Notes under the pieces: model-generated
What the model was told of the DNA's origin: nothing
Seen by the model: only the letters and a program-made list of their open reading frames with translations
Databases searched by the model: none
Assembly: GCA_036939975.1 (NCBI GenBank)
Contig: JALLPB010000179.1
Location: 1 to 21,118, forward strand
Reading direction: 5' to 3'
DNA: 21,118 nucleotides
Source: Cyclostephanos tholiformis
Lineage: Eukaryota; Bacillariophyta; Thalassiosirophyceae; Thalassiosirales; Thalassiosiraceae
Shown here: in pieces, positions 9,676 to 18,608 of the stretch
Layout of the letters: each line of letters begins with the position of its first letter
How positions within the stretch are numbered: position 1 is the stretch's first letter
Program-made: the position numbers and the translations under genes

Positions 9676-10134
9676 GTGCTCATAGCCGATGATATGATGG
9701 TGGCAAATCTGGCTGAATGGCATTCATATCGTGGTAATTATGCAATGTATGTCCTAAGCCACATAAATCCACAGAATCCACATAAGAAGAGGTGTGTGAA
9801 GAAGCTATGCAGCCATGAGGGGTGCACCAACATTATCATAAAGGGCGGTGCTTGTACGACGCACGGAGTGATTCGGGAGAGAAAGCAAAGCAGCCATTAG
9901 GGGTGAACCAACATTATCCAACATTGCGGTGTTTGTGTCAGGCAAGTAGCGAAAGTGGCGAGGAAGCTATGCAGCCATGAGGGGTGCACCAACTATTTCA
10001 AAAAGGGTGCTGTTTGTACCACGCACGGAGCGAATGTGGCGAGGAAGCTATGCAGCCATGAGGGGTGCACCAACTATTCCATAAAAGGTGGTGTTTGTGT
10101 CAGGCACGGAGCGAATGTGGCGAGGAAGCTATAG
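9676..10134 (+). pseudogene. CSHEGCTN zinc-binding repeat protein fragment, stop-broken
   Basis: From 9676 a frame reads a ~42-residue leader (IADDMMVANLAEWHSYRGNY ... INPQNPHKKRCVK) straight into 27-residue units KLCSHEGCTN-x3-KGGxC-x2-HG-x4-R. Each unit has the spacing C-x4-C-x9-C-x2-H, a small zinc-binding module like the WRKY19-type finger repeats of plants and the repeats common in diatom gene models. Unit 1 (9802) is intact. Unit 2 (9883) has lost its first two Cys and carries TAG and TGA. Units 3 (9964) and 4 (10045) are intact and in the same frame. Unit 5 (10126) stops after two codons at TAG 10132-10134. The two internal stops make it a likely pseudogene; a separate product from unit 3 onward would have no ATG. 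It converges on the 3' end of ACADS, about 110 bp away. Confidence 0.65.
9802..10134 (+). repeat. 81-bp tandem repeats, exact spacing
   Basis: AAGCTATGCAGCCATGAGG-type unit starts fall at 9802, 9883, 9964, 10045 and 10126, each exactly 81 bp apart. The fifth is cut off after AAGCTATAG. Units 3 and 4 are nearly identical over their first half (GTGCACCAACTATT), which points to recent expansion or conversion. Confidence 0.95.
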
Positions 10135-10177
10135 GTATCCGTTCTTTTTATTGGCTCAATAACCATTCTCGATAAAT

Positions 10178-10183
10178 TTTATT
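10178..10183 (-). promoter_or_regulatory. Possible poly(A) signal for ACADS
   Basis: On the minus strand this reads AATAAA, about 65 nt past the ACADS stop codon. The position suits a cleavage signal, but the sequence is AT-rich and algal poly(A) signals are loose, so chance occurrence is quite possible. Confidence 0.3.
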
Positions 10184-10247
10184 GTTTACAAATCTGGGTT
10201 TCGATGGGGCCAAGGAAACCTCTCCCCGAAATATGGTGCGCATGGTC

Positions 10248-12085
10248 TCAATAGTTCTGCCTGTACTCTTTCAAGACGTCGCCTGCGATAACCAAATGCT
10301 GAATCTCGCTCGTCCCCTCGTAGATCTCCGTAATCCTCGCGTCCCTATAGTGTCGCTCCGCCGGCATGTCACTAACGTATCCCATCCCACCAAGTATCTG
10401 AATCGCCTGGTGCGCGCACATAGTCGCCGCCTCGCTCGCCGCCAACTTCGCCATCGCCGCCTCCCTTGTAAACTTCTCCTTGTTGTCCTTCAATTGCGCC
10501 GCTCGCCACGTAAGCAGCCTAGCCGCATCCCGTGCCAACGTCATCTGACTGATCTTCGTCTGTATGGTCTGCATCTCGGCGATGGGCTTGCCGAACGCGT
10601 GGCGTTCGAGGGCGTACTTTACCGCGCAGTCGATCGAGGCGGATGCAATCCCCAGCGCCTGTCCAGCCACGCCGATGCGTCCGCCGTCGAGTGTTTGCAT
10701 CGCGATTTTGAACCCCTGTCCAGGCTGTCCGATTAAATTCGATTTGGGGATGCGTACGTTATCCATGATTAGGTTGGAGGTGGACGAGGCGCGTATTCCG
10801 AGCTTGTCTTCCTTAGCCCCGAGCGAGAAACCCGGCGCGTCCATCGGTACGACGAATGCGGAAATGCCCTTGTGCCTATTTTTATTTCGTCGTTCGGAAC
10901 GATGAAGAGAGGGAATGGTTATATAATACCGATCTTGCCGAGAAAAAAAAAAAAGGATCGGAGAGAGGGCATTGATTGCACCGCCTATCCACCACTCACT
11001 TCAACGACTTGTCCGTCGTGGCGAACACGATCGCGGCGCTCGATTCATGCGCATTGGTAATCCACGCCTTCGTACCGTTGATTATCCACTCGTCGCCGTC
11101 ATCCGTGGCGGTGGTCGTCGCCGCTCCCGCATCGCTCCCATTCCCAGGCTCGCTAAGGCCAAAACATCCGATCCTCAATCTCCCCTTCTCGTCCTTCGTA
11201 TGCCCAGTCCATGGCGCGACGAACCGTTCCTTCAATTCGTCGGAACCGAAGGCGTCGATGGGGTAGAGGTATAGGCTGTTGTGCGCGGACATGATGACGC
11301 CGACGCTCGCGCATCCACGGCTGATCTCCTCCATGGCGATGGCATACGAGAGTGCGTCGAGTTCGGATCCACCGTGATCGGACGAGACGTTGATCCCCAT
11401 CATCCCCAGCTCCGCCTGTTGTTTCATTTTTTTTTTTTAACGAGAACATGCATTGTTGTTGTTTTGACATTAGGCGTCGAGGTGAGAAGTGAAATCAAGA
11501 TGAGAGAGGAAAGGAGGCAAATTTCCTCCCGTTGTCTTCTAGAGTGCAAAAAACTGAAATCAAGGGTGTGCGAACACGAGCTGTTTCCTCGATCATTCTC
11601 AATTCCTCAATGTGGCGAATTCATCTCCCATATGTGAACTTGAGATCCATCTCAATTTTCAATTGAAAAAGGTTTCATTTCGACCACATCCTCCATCTCC
11701 AACTCAAGACGACAAGGGCGCACCCAACCGACGAGCAAAAAAAACTAAAAGGACGACTCACCAACTTGTTCACCGCCTCCGTCGGGAACGAGTGCTCCCT
11801 ATCCCATCTCCCCGCATTCGGACTCAATTCCTCGTCCGCGAATTTGCGACACATCTCGTACACCATCTGATGTTCCGATGGCAGTTGGGAATGGGTGGTA
11901 TATGAGCGATTGCGGCAACGGGCGAGACGCGTCGCCATACCCCCGTCGTTGCCGTCACGGCATCGGCCGACGACGATGCGTGTCGACGCGGTATCCATGA
12001 CCCGTCGTCGTGCGGCGGCGGCGGCGGCGGAGGCGTTGGCCGCTTGGGAATGGAGATTGCGGAGGAGGGACGTAGCGAGACGCAT
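10248..12085 (-). CDS. ACADS: Short-chain acyl-CoA dehydrogenase, mitochondrial
   Basis: FAD enzyme making trans-2-enoyl-CoA from butyryl-type acyl-CoA in mitochondrial beta-oxidation and passing electrons to ETF. Three exons: 12085-11762, 11415-11000 and 10875-10248, with GT-AG introns of 346 and 124 bp in phases 0 and 2; 455 residues after joining. Residues 1 to about 60 are Arg/Ala-rich without acids at the start ([18 protein letters not shown]), a mitochondrial presequence. Then come [19 protein letters not shown], the flavin/substrate motif [15 protein letters not shown] (about 191-205), [10 protein letters not shown] (221-230), [40 protein letters not shown] and the active-site Glu of IYEGTSE (about 433). 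Motif order and length match animal ACADS closely. A short extra loop ([10 protein letters not shown], 179-188) precedes the flavin motif. There is no C-terminal peroxisome signal (ends RQNY). It is transcribed divergently from the transporter gene. Confidence 0.97.
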
Positions 12086-12779
12086 GATTTCGTGTTTTTA
12101 TGCGTGAGATCTCTCTCTCTCTCTCTCTTTGACTGATGGAAGACGAGCGAGGGGGGGAAATGAGTATTAATATTGTGGAAATTACAAATATTTTTTTGGA
12201 AAGAGGGCGGCGAGGCGACTTTTGACTTCGATGACGCGCCGTGGCGTGGGAGGAGGTGGGGTTGAAAAAAAAGTATGAAAATCAAGCTTGACACTCTATC
12301 TCGTCCAAAACAGCTGTTTTCTGTCTTTTGCCCTCTGCCCGCCAAATTATGGCGAATCACGGGTGGTATTAATCGGCGGGAACCAAAGACAGAACGCGAC
12401 TGAAAAATCTGTCTGTTTTTTAACACTCCGTCCGTCCTTGACGTTTATTCTTCGTTCACCCATCATTCACATCATTCCACCTCCAAACGGAGAAACAAGA
12501 CTACACCATTCTTTTCACCACCGACGCTCGACTGAAGGCTCCGTCGATTCGGCCCCATCCATCAGTTCACCACCCATCGACCACCCGCATCAAAGGTTTG
12601 GCCGGAGTGAAAAGGCACGGAGTGCATTAATCTCGATCGGCAAAGAGACGTCGTTTCGGACACGTTCGTGCCCACTCAAGCATCATTCCATCAGGCAAGG
12701 CAGGAAAACAAGAATCATCACACAAAGTGGCGATTGGGATTAGCGTAAAAGCTCCGTATCAGTTTATAATCAAAATATC
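12086..12779. promoter_or_regulatory. Divergent promoter region, ACADS / transporter
   Basis: The 694 bp between the two outward-facing start codons must hold both 5' UTRs and promoters. Visible features are the (CT)9 tract, AT-rich patches around 12165-12200, and GTTTATAATC about 15 nt before the transporter ATG. No binding site can be named with confidence. A plus-strand frame crossing 12288-12743 has no recognisable protein character. Confidence 0.6.
12111..12128. repeat. (CT)9 microsatellite in ACADS 5' leader
   Basis: Nine CT units on the plus strand, (GA)9 in the sense of ACADS, about 26 nt upstream of its ATG. It probably lies in the 5' UTR or core promoter. GA/CT tracts are length-variable and can act as promoter elements; that role is not shown here. 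Confidence 0.85.
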
Positions 12780-13098
12780 ATGATATCAGGGGTGATCGCG
12801 GGTTCGGCCCTCTGCCGCGGCACAATCGTCGTCGTCGTGCTATCGCTGTCGCTGCTGCCCGACCCGACCTCGTCGTTCGCTTGGTCGTCCTCGCCGTCGA
12901 AAACCTCTCCGCCGCCGGTGGCGGCGTCACGACGACGTTCGATCTCGACGCGCCTCATCTCGGATCAATCGTCATCGACGCGACGGTGGTATCAGGTTGG
13001 AGGAGATGATTATCAACGGCCGATCCAACCCAACGCGACCGATTACGCGGGTCCGTCGTGGCGGCGGACGACGACGACGACGACGACGCCATCCTCCT

Positions 13099-13130
<32 letters not shown>

Positions 13131-14755
13131 ACAGTTCCCTTCGATGCGGGAACGAGCACGACGACGACGTTACTACTACTACATCAACATCTCCTCGATG
13201 TGCACGTCGCCCACCTTGCAATACTGAAGTCGATGGACGACGGCGTGCAACCCGCGATCGAGCGAATCGTCGTCGTCGACGAAACGATGATCCCGAGTTC
13301 GATACCGCACGACGGCGGAACGGACGTAGTAGTCGATGTCGTCGCCCCCTCTCCCCGCTCCCGGACGAAGGCGACGACGACGATGACGACGCCATTTTCC
13401 AAATTCGACCTGAGCGACGAATGGAGGGCGAGGCTGCTCCTGTTGCTCTCCGCGGCCCTGTACGGGACCAACTTCTCGCTTGTGAAATCCATAGACGAGA
13501 TACGGGGCATGTCCGTCGGGATGGCGAGCACGTTGCGCTTCGGCATGGCGGCGTTCGCCATGCTACCCATGCTATTCGCGCCCATCGACGCCGAGCTGAG
13601 GCAACGGCAGGCGACGGCGGGCGAGGGGGGGAGACGTAACGGCGGCGTCATCGCACGGCGCTTCGGGACGGATAAAAATTTCCCGTCGTCGTTCGGGGGG
13701 GGCATTTGGGAGGAGCCGACGAGGCTTAGCGCGGGATTGGCGGGTATGGAAATCGGATTGTATAATTCAATAGGGTACCTGGCCCAGGCCGTCGGGCTCA
13801 AGACTACCACGGCGAGCAAGGTGAGACACCGCGCCACTCGATATACTCGCCCCCCCCCCCCCCCCCCCCCCCGCGCGCTTTTTTTGGAACATTATTTACG
13901 CGCGGCCGCCCGGCCATCGTCCATTGATTTTTTCCACTTCCATCGTCTCACGCTCCACTTTTGTGCGTGAACTGTTTTGCGCAATATACGCGACGACCGT
14001 TTCGTTTTTGTTTCGAATGAATAACATATTTCTCAAAGAGCGCATTCATATGCTCCATGGCCGTGGTGACCGTGCCGATATTGGACTTCATGTGGGGTAA
14101 GAAACTACTGAGACGACAAGTAATCGGCGCATGCCTCGCCGCGTTCGGCGTATTCGCTCTGGAGCTGGGTGGTCAGCAGACCACGATCGCCGATGGTGAC
14201 CTCATGAGCCTGATCCAACCGGTCGTCTTCGGTCTCGGTTTTTGGAGGATGGAGGCCGCGATGGAGAAGTATCCCACGGAGGCCGGCAGGTTGGCCGCGG
14301 CGCAGCTACTAACGGTGTTCCTAGTCTCGTTGGCGTATCTGGTTTGCTGGCCCGCATTGGGAATTGTGAACGACCTGCCCCTAGTTTCCGATGCTTGCAA
14401 TGCGATGCCCACGGCATCGGAAATCATCGCGTGGTTGTCCGATCCTCGAATAGTGGGCATGTTCGTATGGACCGGCCTAATAACGACCGCATTCACGATA
14501 TGGATGGAAACGCTGGCATTGCGAACGCTTTCCGCCTCGGAGACCACGCTCATCTTCTCCACGGAGCCACTGTTCGGCGCCGCCTTCGCCGCCGTGGTCG
14601 CCAATGAGTGCTTGGGCGTGGACGATGCCGTGGGAGCGTTCTTCATCATCCTCGGGTGCGTAGTGAGCGGGATTGACGTGGGTCAGTTGTTCGTAGGACG
14701 GGCTGGCCGGCCCGAATTGGAGGCGGGAACATCATTGACTACTCCGAAGAAATAA
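12780..14755 (+). CDS. Plastid-targeted EamA/DMT-type transporter
   Basis: Membrane carrier of the drug/metabolite transporter superfamily; substrate unknown. Two exons, 12780-13820 and 14039-14755, joined across a 218-bp phase-0 GT-AG intron (GTGAGA ... CTCAAAG), give 585 residues; the junction reads TTTASK-SAFICSMAVVTVP. Residues 1-32 form a signal peptide (IVVVVLSLSLLP core). The predicted cut falls before Phe33 in SSFAWSS, followed by a Ser/Arg/Pro-rich stretch: an ASAFAP-type bipartite plastid signal. Residues ~60-205 are low complexity (Thr run 96-103, Ala run 108-117, from ACG and GCC triplets). About ten hydrophobic segments follow: LLLLLSAALYGTNFSLV near 219, GMASTLRFGMAAFAMLPML near 247, then 318-340, across the intron junction, and six more to IILGCVVSGIDV. 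An internal repeat of two EamA halves is expected of the family. Likely in the plastid envelope. The low-complexity part might hide a further intron. Confidence 0.88.
13067..13135 (+). repeat. ACG and GCC triplet tracts in coding sequence
   Basis: About seven ACG units (13067-13088) are followed by an interrupted GCC tract (13100-13133). In the transporter frame they encode Thr and Ala runs between the transit peptide and the first membrane segment. Other frames read Arg- or Pro-rich, so frame integrity here depends on correct triplet counts; sequencing slippage would alter the gene model. Confidence 0.8.
13850..13872 (+). repeat. 23-base C homopolymer in transporter intron
   Basis: Uninterrupted C run starting 30 nt after the 5' splice site of the transporter intron. 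It is G-rich on the template strand. The run length is likely to be uncertain in any assembly. Confidence 0.9.
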
Positions 14756-15224
14756 TAATAGATAAGTAGGAATTTTAAAAGAAGCGAGATGCCAGTCGCA
14801 ATTCAGCAATCAATCATGCACGTGTTTCCTCTGAGACAATGAATGAGGACGAGTAGTATTTTCCCTTATGACAAATAATAATTGCCATCTCGTTCTCTGA
14901 GTTATTGAGTATCATCCCGGAAAATGAAAATGATGGAAATGCGATCATGTTTCTTTCTTTTTTGGCATGTCTCATATGATGAATCATGTCACCCGAATAT
15001 CAGTTTTTCGACTTAGATTTCGTAGGGATCCCTCAGGGGGTTGTCGCGTCTCGTTTGTTTTACACGCCTTTCAAATGAATCATGTCAAGCCGCTATCGCT
15101 ACGACCGTTTCGTCTTACAGATCGTTGGAAAGGCAGCAACAGCGGCTATCGTTACGACTGTTTTGACATCGAGGTCGTTGGGGAGGAAGCAACAGCAGAT
15201 ATCATTTTCTGGCGGTCAATAAAA
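14756..15224. other. Spacer with a 53-bp tandem duplication
   Basis: Transporter 3' region and upstream region of the coiled-coil gene. At 15089-15141 and 15142-15194 two diverged 53-bp copies abut (GCTATCGCTACGACCGTTT against GCTATCGTTACGACTGTTT, both ending GGMAGCAACA). The coiled-coil frame is open upstream to an ATG at 14967, but that extension is compositionally unlike the protein and covers the repeat, so I treat it as 5' leader. Confidence 0.6.
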
Positions 15225-15986
15225 ATGTCTCAACCCAAGATGAACGAGGTAATGGATGATGCCGTGTCCTCTCACTCCTACGAAAATAATATGTCCTGCA
15301 GTACATCCAGCATCGAGAGTAGCTCGGGCCGCGAGAGAATGCACAGCGAGGGGCGGCTTTCAGAGCTGAAAATGATAAACAAATCATTGACTTATGCCGT
15401 TCAGGTGAGACTTCTGCTCGCTTCGAAGCAATCGGTTATCTCAATTACATGTTACCTAGATGGATCATGACATCACTCTGCCAACTTCTAATCAACTCGT
15501 GCTCAGCGCCTTGCTGATATTCTCGAAAGGAACGAGACTGAGATACGGATGAAGGAGGAAGAATATAGAGCAGATCTTCAGATGATGAATCACTTCGATG
15601 TCGGAATGGAAATCAAAGTGCTAGACTTAATGCTTGAGAATGCGCAGTTGAAGAACCAAGTCGCGAATACGACAGCAGCACTCGAGGAATTGAAGGAACG
15701 AAGGACCTCGGCAACCTCCAACGACTTCTCATCGTTCGAACGTGATGCATTCATGCAACAACTGGAAAGCAAGAGCAGGTCAGTCAAATCCCGGGGAACT
15801 CGTGTCGACAGTCCGGTCCTTAGACGGCGCTTTTGTATGACTTTTCTCTCGAGGTTCAGGACAAAGCAGCTGACATTCTTCAAGTTGAGTGCGTACAAGA
15901 GGCGCAGTTTCTGCACACATATTCAGTACTTTTCTGACGACCTCTCGGATCTGAGCTCAATCACCCTAGTATCCGAAGTGCAGTAA
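15225..15986 (+). CDS. Small coiled-coil protein, unknown function
   Basis: Three exons proposed: 15225-15404, 15507-15778 and 15860-15986, with introns of 102 bp (GTGAGA ... GTGCTCAG) and 81 bp (GTCAGT ... GGTTCAG); 192 residues. The start chosen is ATG 15225 (MSQPKMNEVMDDAVSS). Residues 1-50 are Ser-rich and polar. Residues 61-128 are Glu/Lys/Leu-rich with heptad spacing (RLADILERNETEIRMKEEEY, then LDLMLENAQLKNQVANTTAA), a predicted coiled coil. The tail is basic, then Ser/Asp-rich (DDLSDLSSITLVSEVQ). The 81-bp intron is a multiple of three, so retention also leaves the frame open. A different junction could give a tail DKAADILQVECVQEAQFLH, more coiled-coil-like but out of phase with the obvious donor. 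I do not recognise the family. Confidence 0.6.
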
Positions 15987-16619
15987 CGTTGCATGTTTTA
16001 CCAGATCGTTGTGTTATCATATTATCAACACTATTGTATATCGTTCACCTACAACAACATTCATTGCCGAATACATTAAAATAAATTAGGGTTGGTTCGG
16101 TCTTCTAACTACATAACTGACTTCCAAGCATTTCATTGACACAGAAGCTCCACATTTTCTCCTCATCCTTTCCCTGTCTAACCAGAGAAGTGGCGGCGGT
16201 CTCTCCCATTGGCTACGTCATAGAGGGTGAAGACGTGATGTCAGATGCGACATCCACTTACTTTACTCCTTGTATTTTTACTTTGAACTCTGCTTCGGTT
16301 GATGGCGAGCCTATTTTTCCTTTCACTCCTTTTCTTGTATGCATTTAACTTTTGGTTTAAACACCATGTTGCACCCCACTCGCACATCTAGGATGGCATT
16401 AGGGGGTAGGGGTAGAACCATTTTATTTTGGAACAAGAAGAACTTATCAATTGCATCATTAAGAATATTCGAAATTATGAATATGTGCCGACCCTTTCAT
16501 CGACACGCAGAATAGACGAGACCCCGTACGATACCCTCGCCTTCCTCGTGTTTCAGCTACGTCTCATAGATTCACATCGCTGCCCCGCCCCGAAAATGAA
16601 TAATGATAACACACTTTCA
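15987..16619. other. Convergent 3' spacer
   Basis: Lies between the 3' ends of the coiled-coil gene and ASF1. It is AT-rich, with ATTAAAATAAATTAGGG near 16075 as a possible cleavage/polyadenylation region for the plus-strand gene. Short frames (for example 16136-16348) have no supporting features. Nothing else seen. Confidence 0.5.
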
Positions 16620-17732
16620 TTATTCCATCGCGGTCATGATGAGATTTCCCATAATCATGTCCTTTCCCTCGAGGGATACATCGTCGTCATCGTCGTCCTC
16701 CACATCCTCATCGTCGTCTTCCTCACCCACGCCTGCCATTTCGTCCAATGTCATGCCCTCATCGTCGTCCTCCGTCGGTATCGCGACATCCCGTCCATCG
16801 TTGTCGATCGACGACAACTGCCCCGTGATGGGGGCTGCCTCGTCCTTATTATCGCCCCACTGGATCGGAAATCTCGTCACCCTAGGCTTGTCGGCCAGCA
16901 CCACCCTTCGGACCTTACTCATATCCAACGGCCTCGGCGGTCCCCTCTCCTCGTCGTAGGGTTCGACGTACTCGTTGTTCACGTAATACCCGACGCGAAC
17001 GAATTCCCTCTCCCTGTACGAGCACGTGACCAACACCACCGTAACACCCAGTATATCGTCGTCGGGTATGCGGGATATGTCCGGCGGATCTGCCTGCAGC
17101 ACGAACTTGTTCAAGCCCACGGGCACCGGACCAACGAGTATCTCATCCAGTACCTGATCGTGACTCGTATCCTCGGCGGATCCGACGTACAGCACCTTCC
17201 ATTCGAGATCGTCCTCGAGAGGCATTTGACATTCGAACGTGATCTCGAATGTGAAGGGGGATAGGAATTGGGATGGATTGCCGATGACGGCCTTGGTGTT
17301 TATTGATTTTTTTGTAGGGGGGAAGCATTATATGGAGGAGGGGGGGAAAGGGGGGGGGGGGATCAACCTTGTGTCAGAAACTGGCGACGAAGAAATGTTC
17401 GTCATTTCAATGCAATAATGCGCAACCACGGGCCGAGGGCATTCGGCGGATGCACCATCAACGTAGAAACAAAAATCCACCCAATGCCTCATGCGTGCGG
17501 AGCCATGCGTGCATAATCCTCCTCCACTCGCTTCGCTCTTCACACGATCGACAATGATCCCGAACGAGGAGAGGGGAAGACTTCGACAAGATACGTGTCC
17601 GGATTTGCTCGTCCTCGTTTTTCCTCCTCCGGCTTTTTGGAGGCCCGGCATTGGAGCATGTATGATCGTGGCGAGCGCAAGCACAAATGAAACGAGAGGA
17701 CTCACCATGTTGATAAGGCTGACGAGAGCCAT
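16620..17732 (-). CDS. ASF1: Histone H3-H4 chaperone ASF1
   Basis: Binds the H3-H4 dimer and hands it to CAF-1 or HIRA in the nucleus for replication-coupled or independent nucleosome assembly. Two exons: 17732-17706 (nine codons, MALVSLINM) and 17291-16620, across a 414-bp phase-0 GT-AG intron; 232 residues. The junction gives MALVSLINM-AVIGNPSQF, placing the conserved NP at residues 14-15 exactly as in human ASF1A, and no gap is needed through residue 112. Histone-contact residues known from ASF1 structures are present: Asp54, Val94 (in GVTVV), Arg108 and Tyr112 (RVGYYVNNEY). Asp37 of the HIRA/CAF-1 face is also kept. DDLEWKVLYVGSAED and LADKPRVTRFPIQW complete the Ig-like core (to about 160). 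The C-terminal ~60 residues are highly acidic (EEDDDEDVEDDDDDD), as in fungal and other ASF1 tails. CTATAAAC lies just upstream of the ATG. Confidence 0.97.
17340..17361 (-). repeat. C-rich tract in ASF1 intron (G7-AAA-G12 on plus)
   Basis: The plus strand has seven G (17340-17346), AAA, then twelve G (17350-17361), so the ASF1 pre-mRNA carries C12-UUU-C7. It lies 49-70 nt upstream of the 3' splice site and may serve as its pyrimidine tract. The plus strand could fold as a G-quadruplex if further G runs take part. Confidence 0.8.
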
Positions 17733-18608
17733 TGTATTTGTTTATAGCCGGATGGGCGAAGCGAGGGGATTAGGGACGAACTGAGGGGAATGTCCGTGGC
17801 TGCTTTCTCGGACGATGATTGATGTCGATGTGGGCGAGAGGGGTGGGTGGGGTGGAAACGGGGACACGAACTTCGGGACTTTTGGGGGACGAGACGGCAA
17901 TGCAAAGGTAAAGGACACTGTCTTGACGTGGGCGGGCGAAGGGGCGATGGAGGTTGACTGGGATGCCGATGGGAAATGTCAGGGATGACTCCACACCCGG
18001 AGTTGTTAAAACACGTTGTGTGATCTGATCTCCTCCTTCTCTCACACAATGTGTGGGATTTGTCCGAGTTGATATTTTTTTTGCCCTTTGTTATTTTTTG
18101 CCAACTTTTTGGCGCGTGTTTTCCTGTCCATCGCCCATTTCCCGTTCAGTCCCGAGTTGAGTTGTCATAACGGCGCCCAGTGAACAAACAATAAAATGTC
18201 TACCATCTCCTTCTTGTTGGTCAGGGTCGATATAGGGACTCTAAGTCCAGCACCCTAAAAATACTAATAACCTCGCCCCACAGACCCCCTTCCCTCAATT
18301 TTGAGGGCACCATCGTATTCCCCACCCCTGAATCTGTCTACATAGATATTTAAATGGTGGTCGTACAATACTTTTTGGTGAAGTTATTATGTGTACAAGC
18401 ACGCACATCGCGTCAACGAAAAAAACTCTGTGACCCTAACTCTACCATCAGTAGTGTATGCAATACTCCAAATAAATAAACTACTTAATAAATTACCACT
18501 AATTCTACTCTCTGTACAATTATGATAGACGAAGGTCTTTTTTGATTGCCGTGTCTTACCACAGCAAGGTCGTGACGGGGCGACTGGGTCGGGCCCCACG
18601 GGCGCCGG
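17733..18608. promoter_or_regulatory. ASF1 upstream region and edge of the gene island
   Basis: It contains the ASF1 promoter (minus strand) and, from about 18.1 kb, AT-rich DNA leading to the Harbinger-type ORF. Composition changes within it: CG is frequent before about 17.95 kb and sparse from about 18.2 kb, with a short G/C-rich patch just before 18609. TTTGAGGG near 18300 follows a CCCTCAA-type stretch, forming a small dyad (CCCTCAATTTTGAGGG, 18292-18307). No other gene seen. Confidence 0.5.

Noticed and set aside
10182..10736. Plus-strand 184-residue frame
   Set aside because: Complement of ACADS exon 3, which is unmistakable on the minus strand.
11824..12743. Long frames on both strands in the ACADS/transporter promoter region
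   Set aside because: No domains or conserved motifs, wrong frames for either gene, and biased composition.
13058..13837. Arg/Asp-rich frames on both strands across the transporter exon
   Set aside because: Produced by ACG/GCC triplet tracts. Only the frame beginning at 12780 has the targeting signal and membrane segments.
14967..15224. N-terminal extension of the coiled-coil protein to ATG 14967
   Set aside because: The extension is Arg/Phe-rich, unlike the polar Ser-rich N-terminus after 15225, and covers a 53-bp non-coding-looking duplication.
16428..17264. 278-residue plus-strand open frame
   Set aside because: Exactly antisense to ASF1 exon 2. Its His/Val/Arg-rich translation mirrors the acidic tail codons, and it has no domain.
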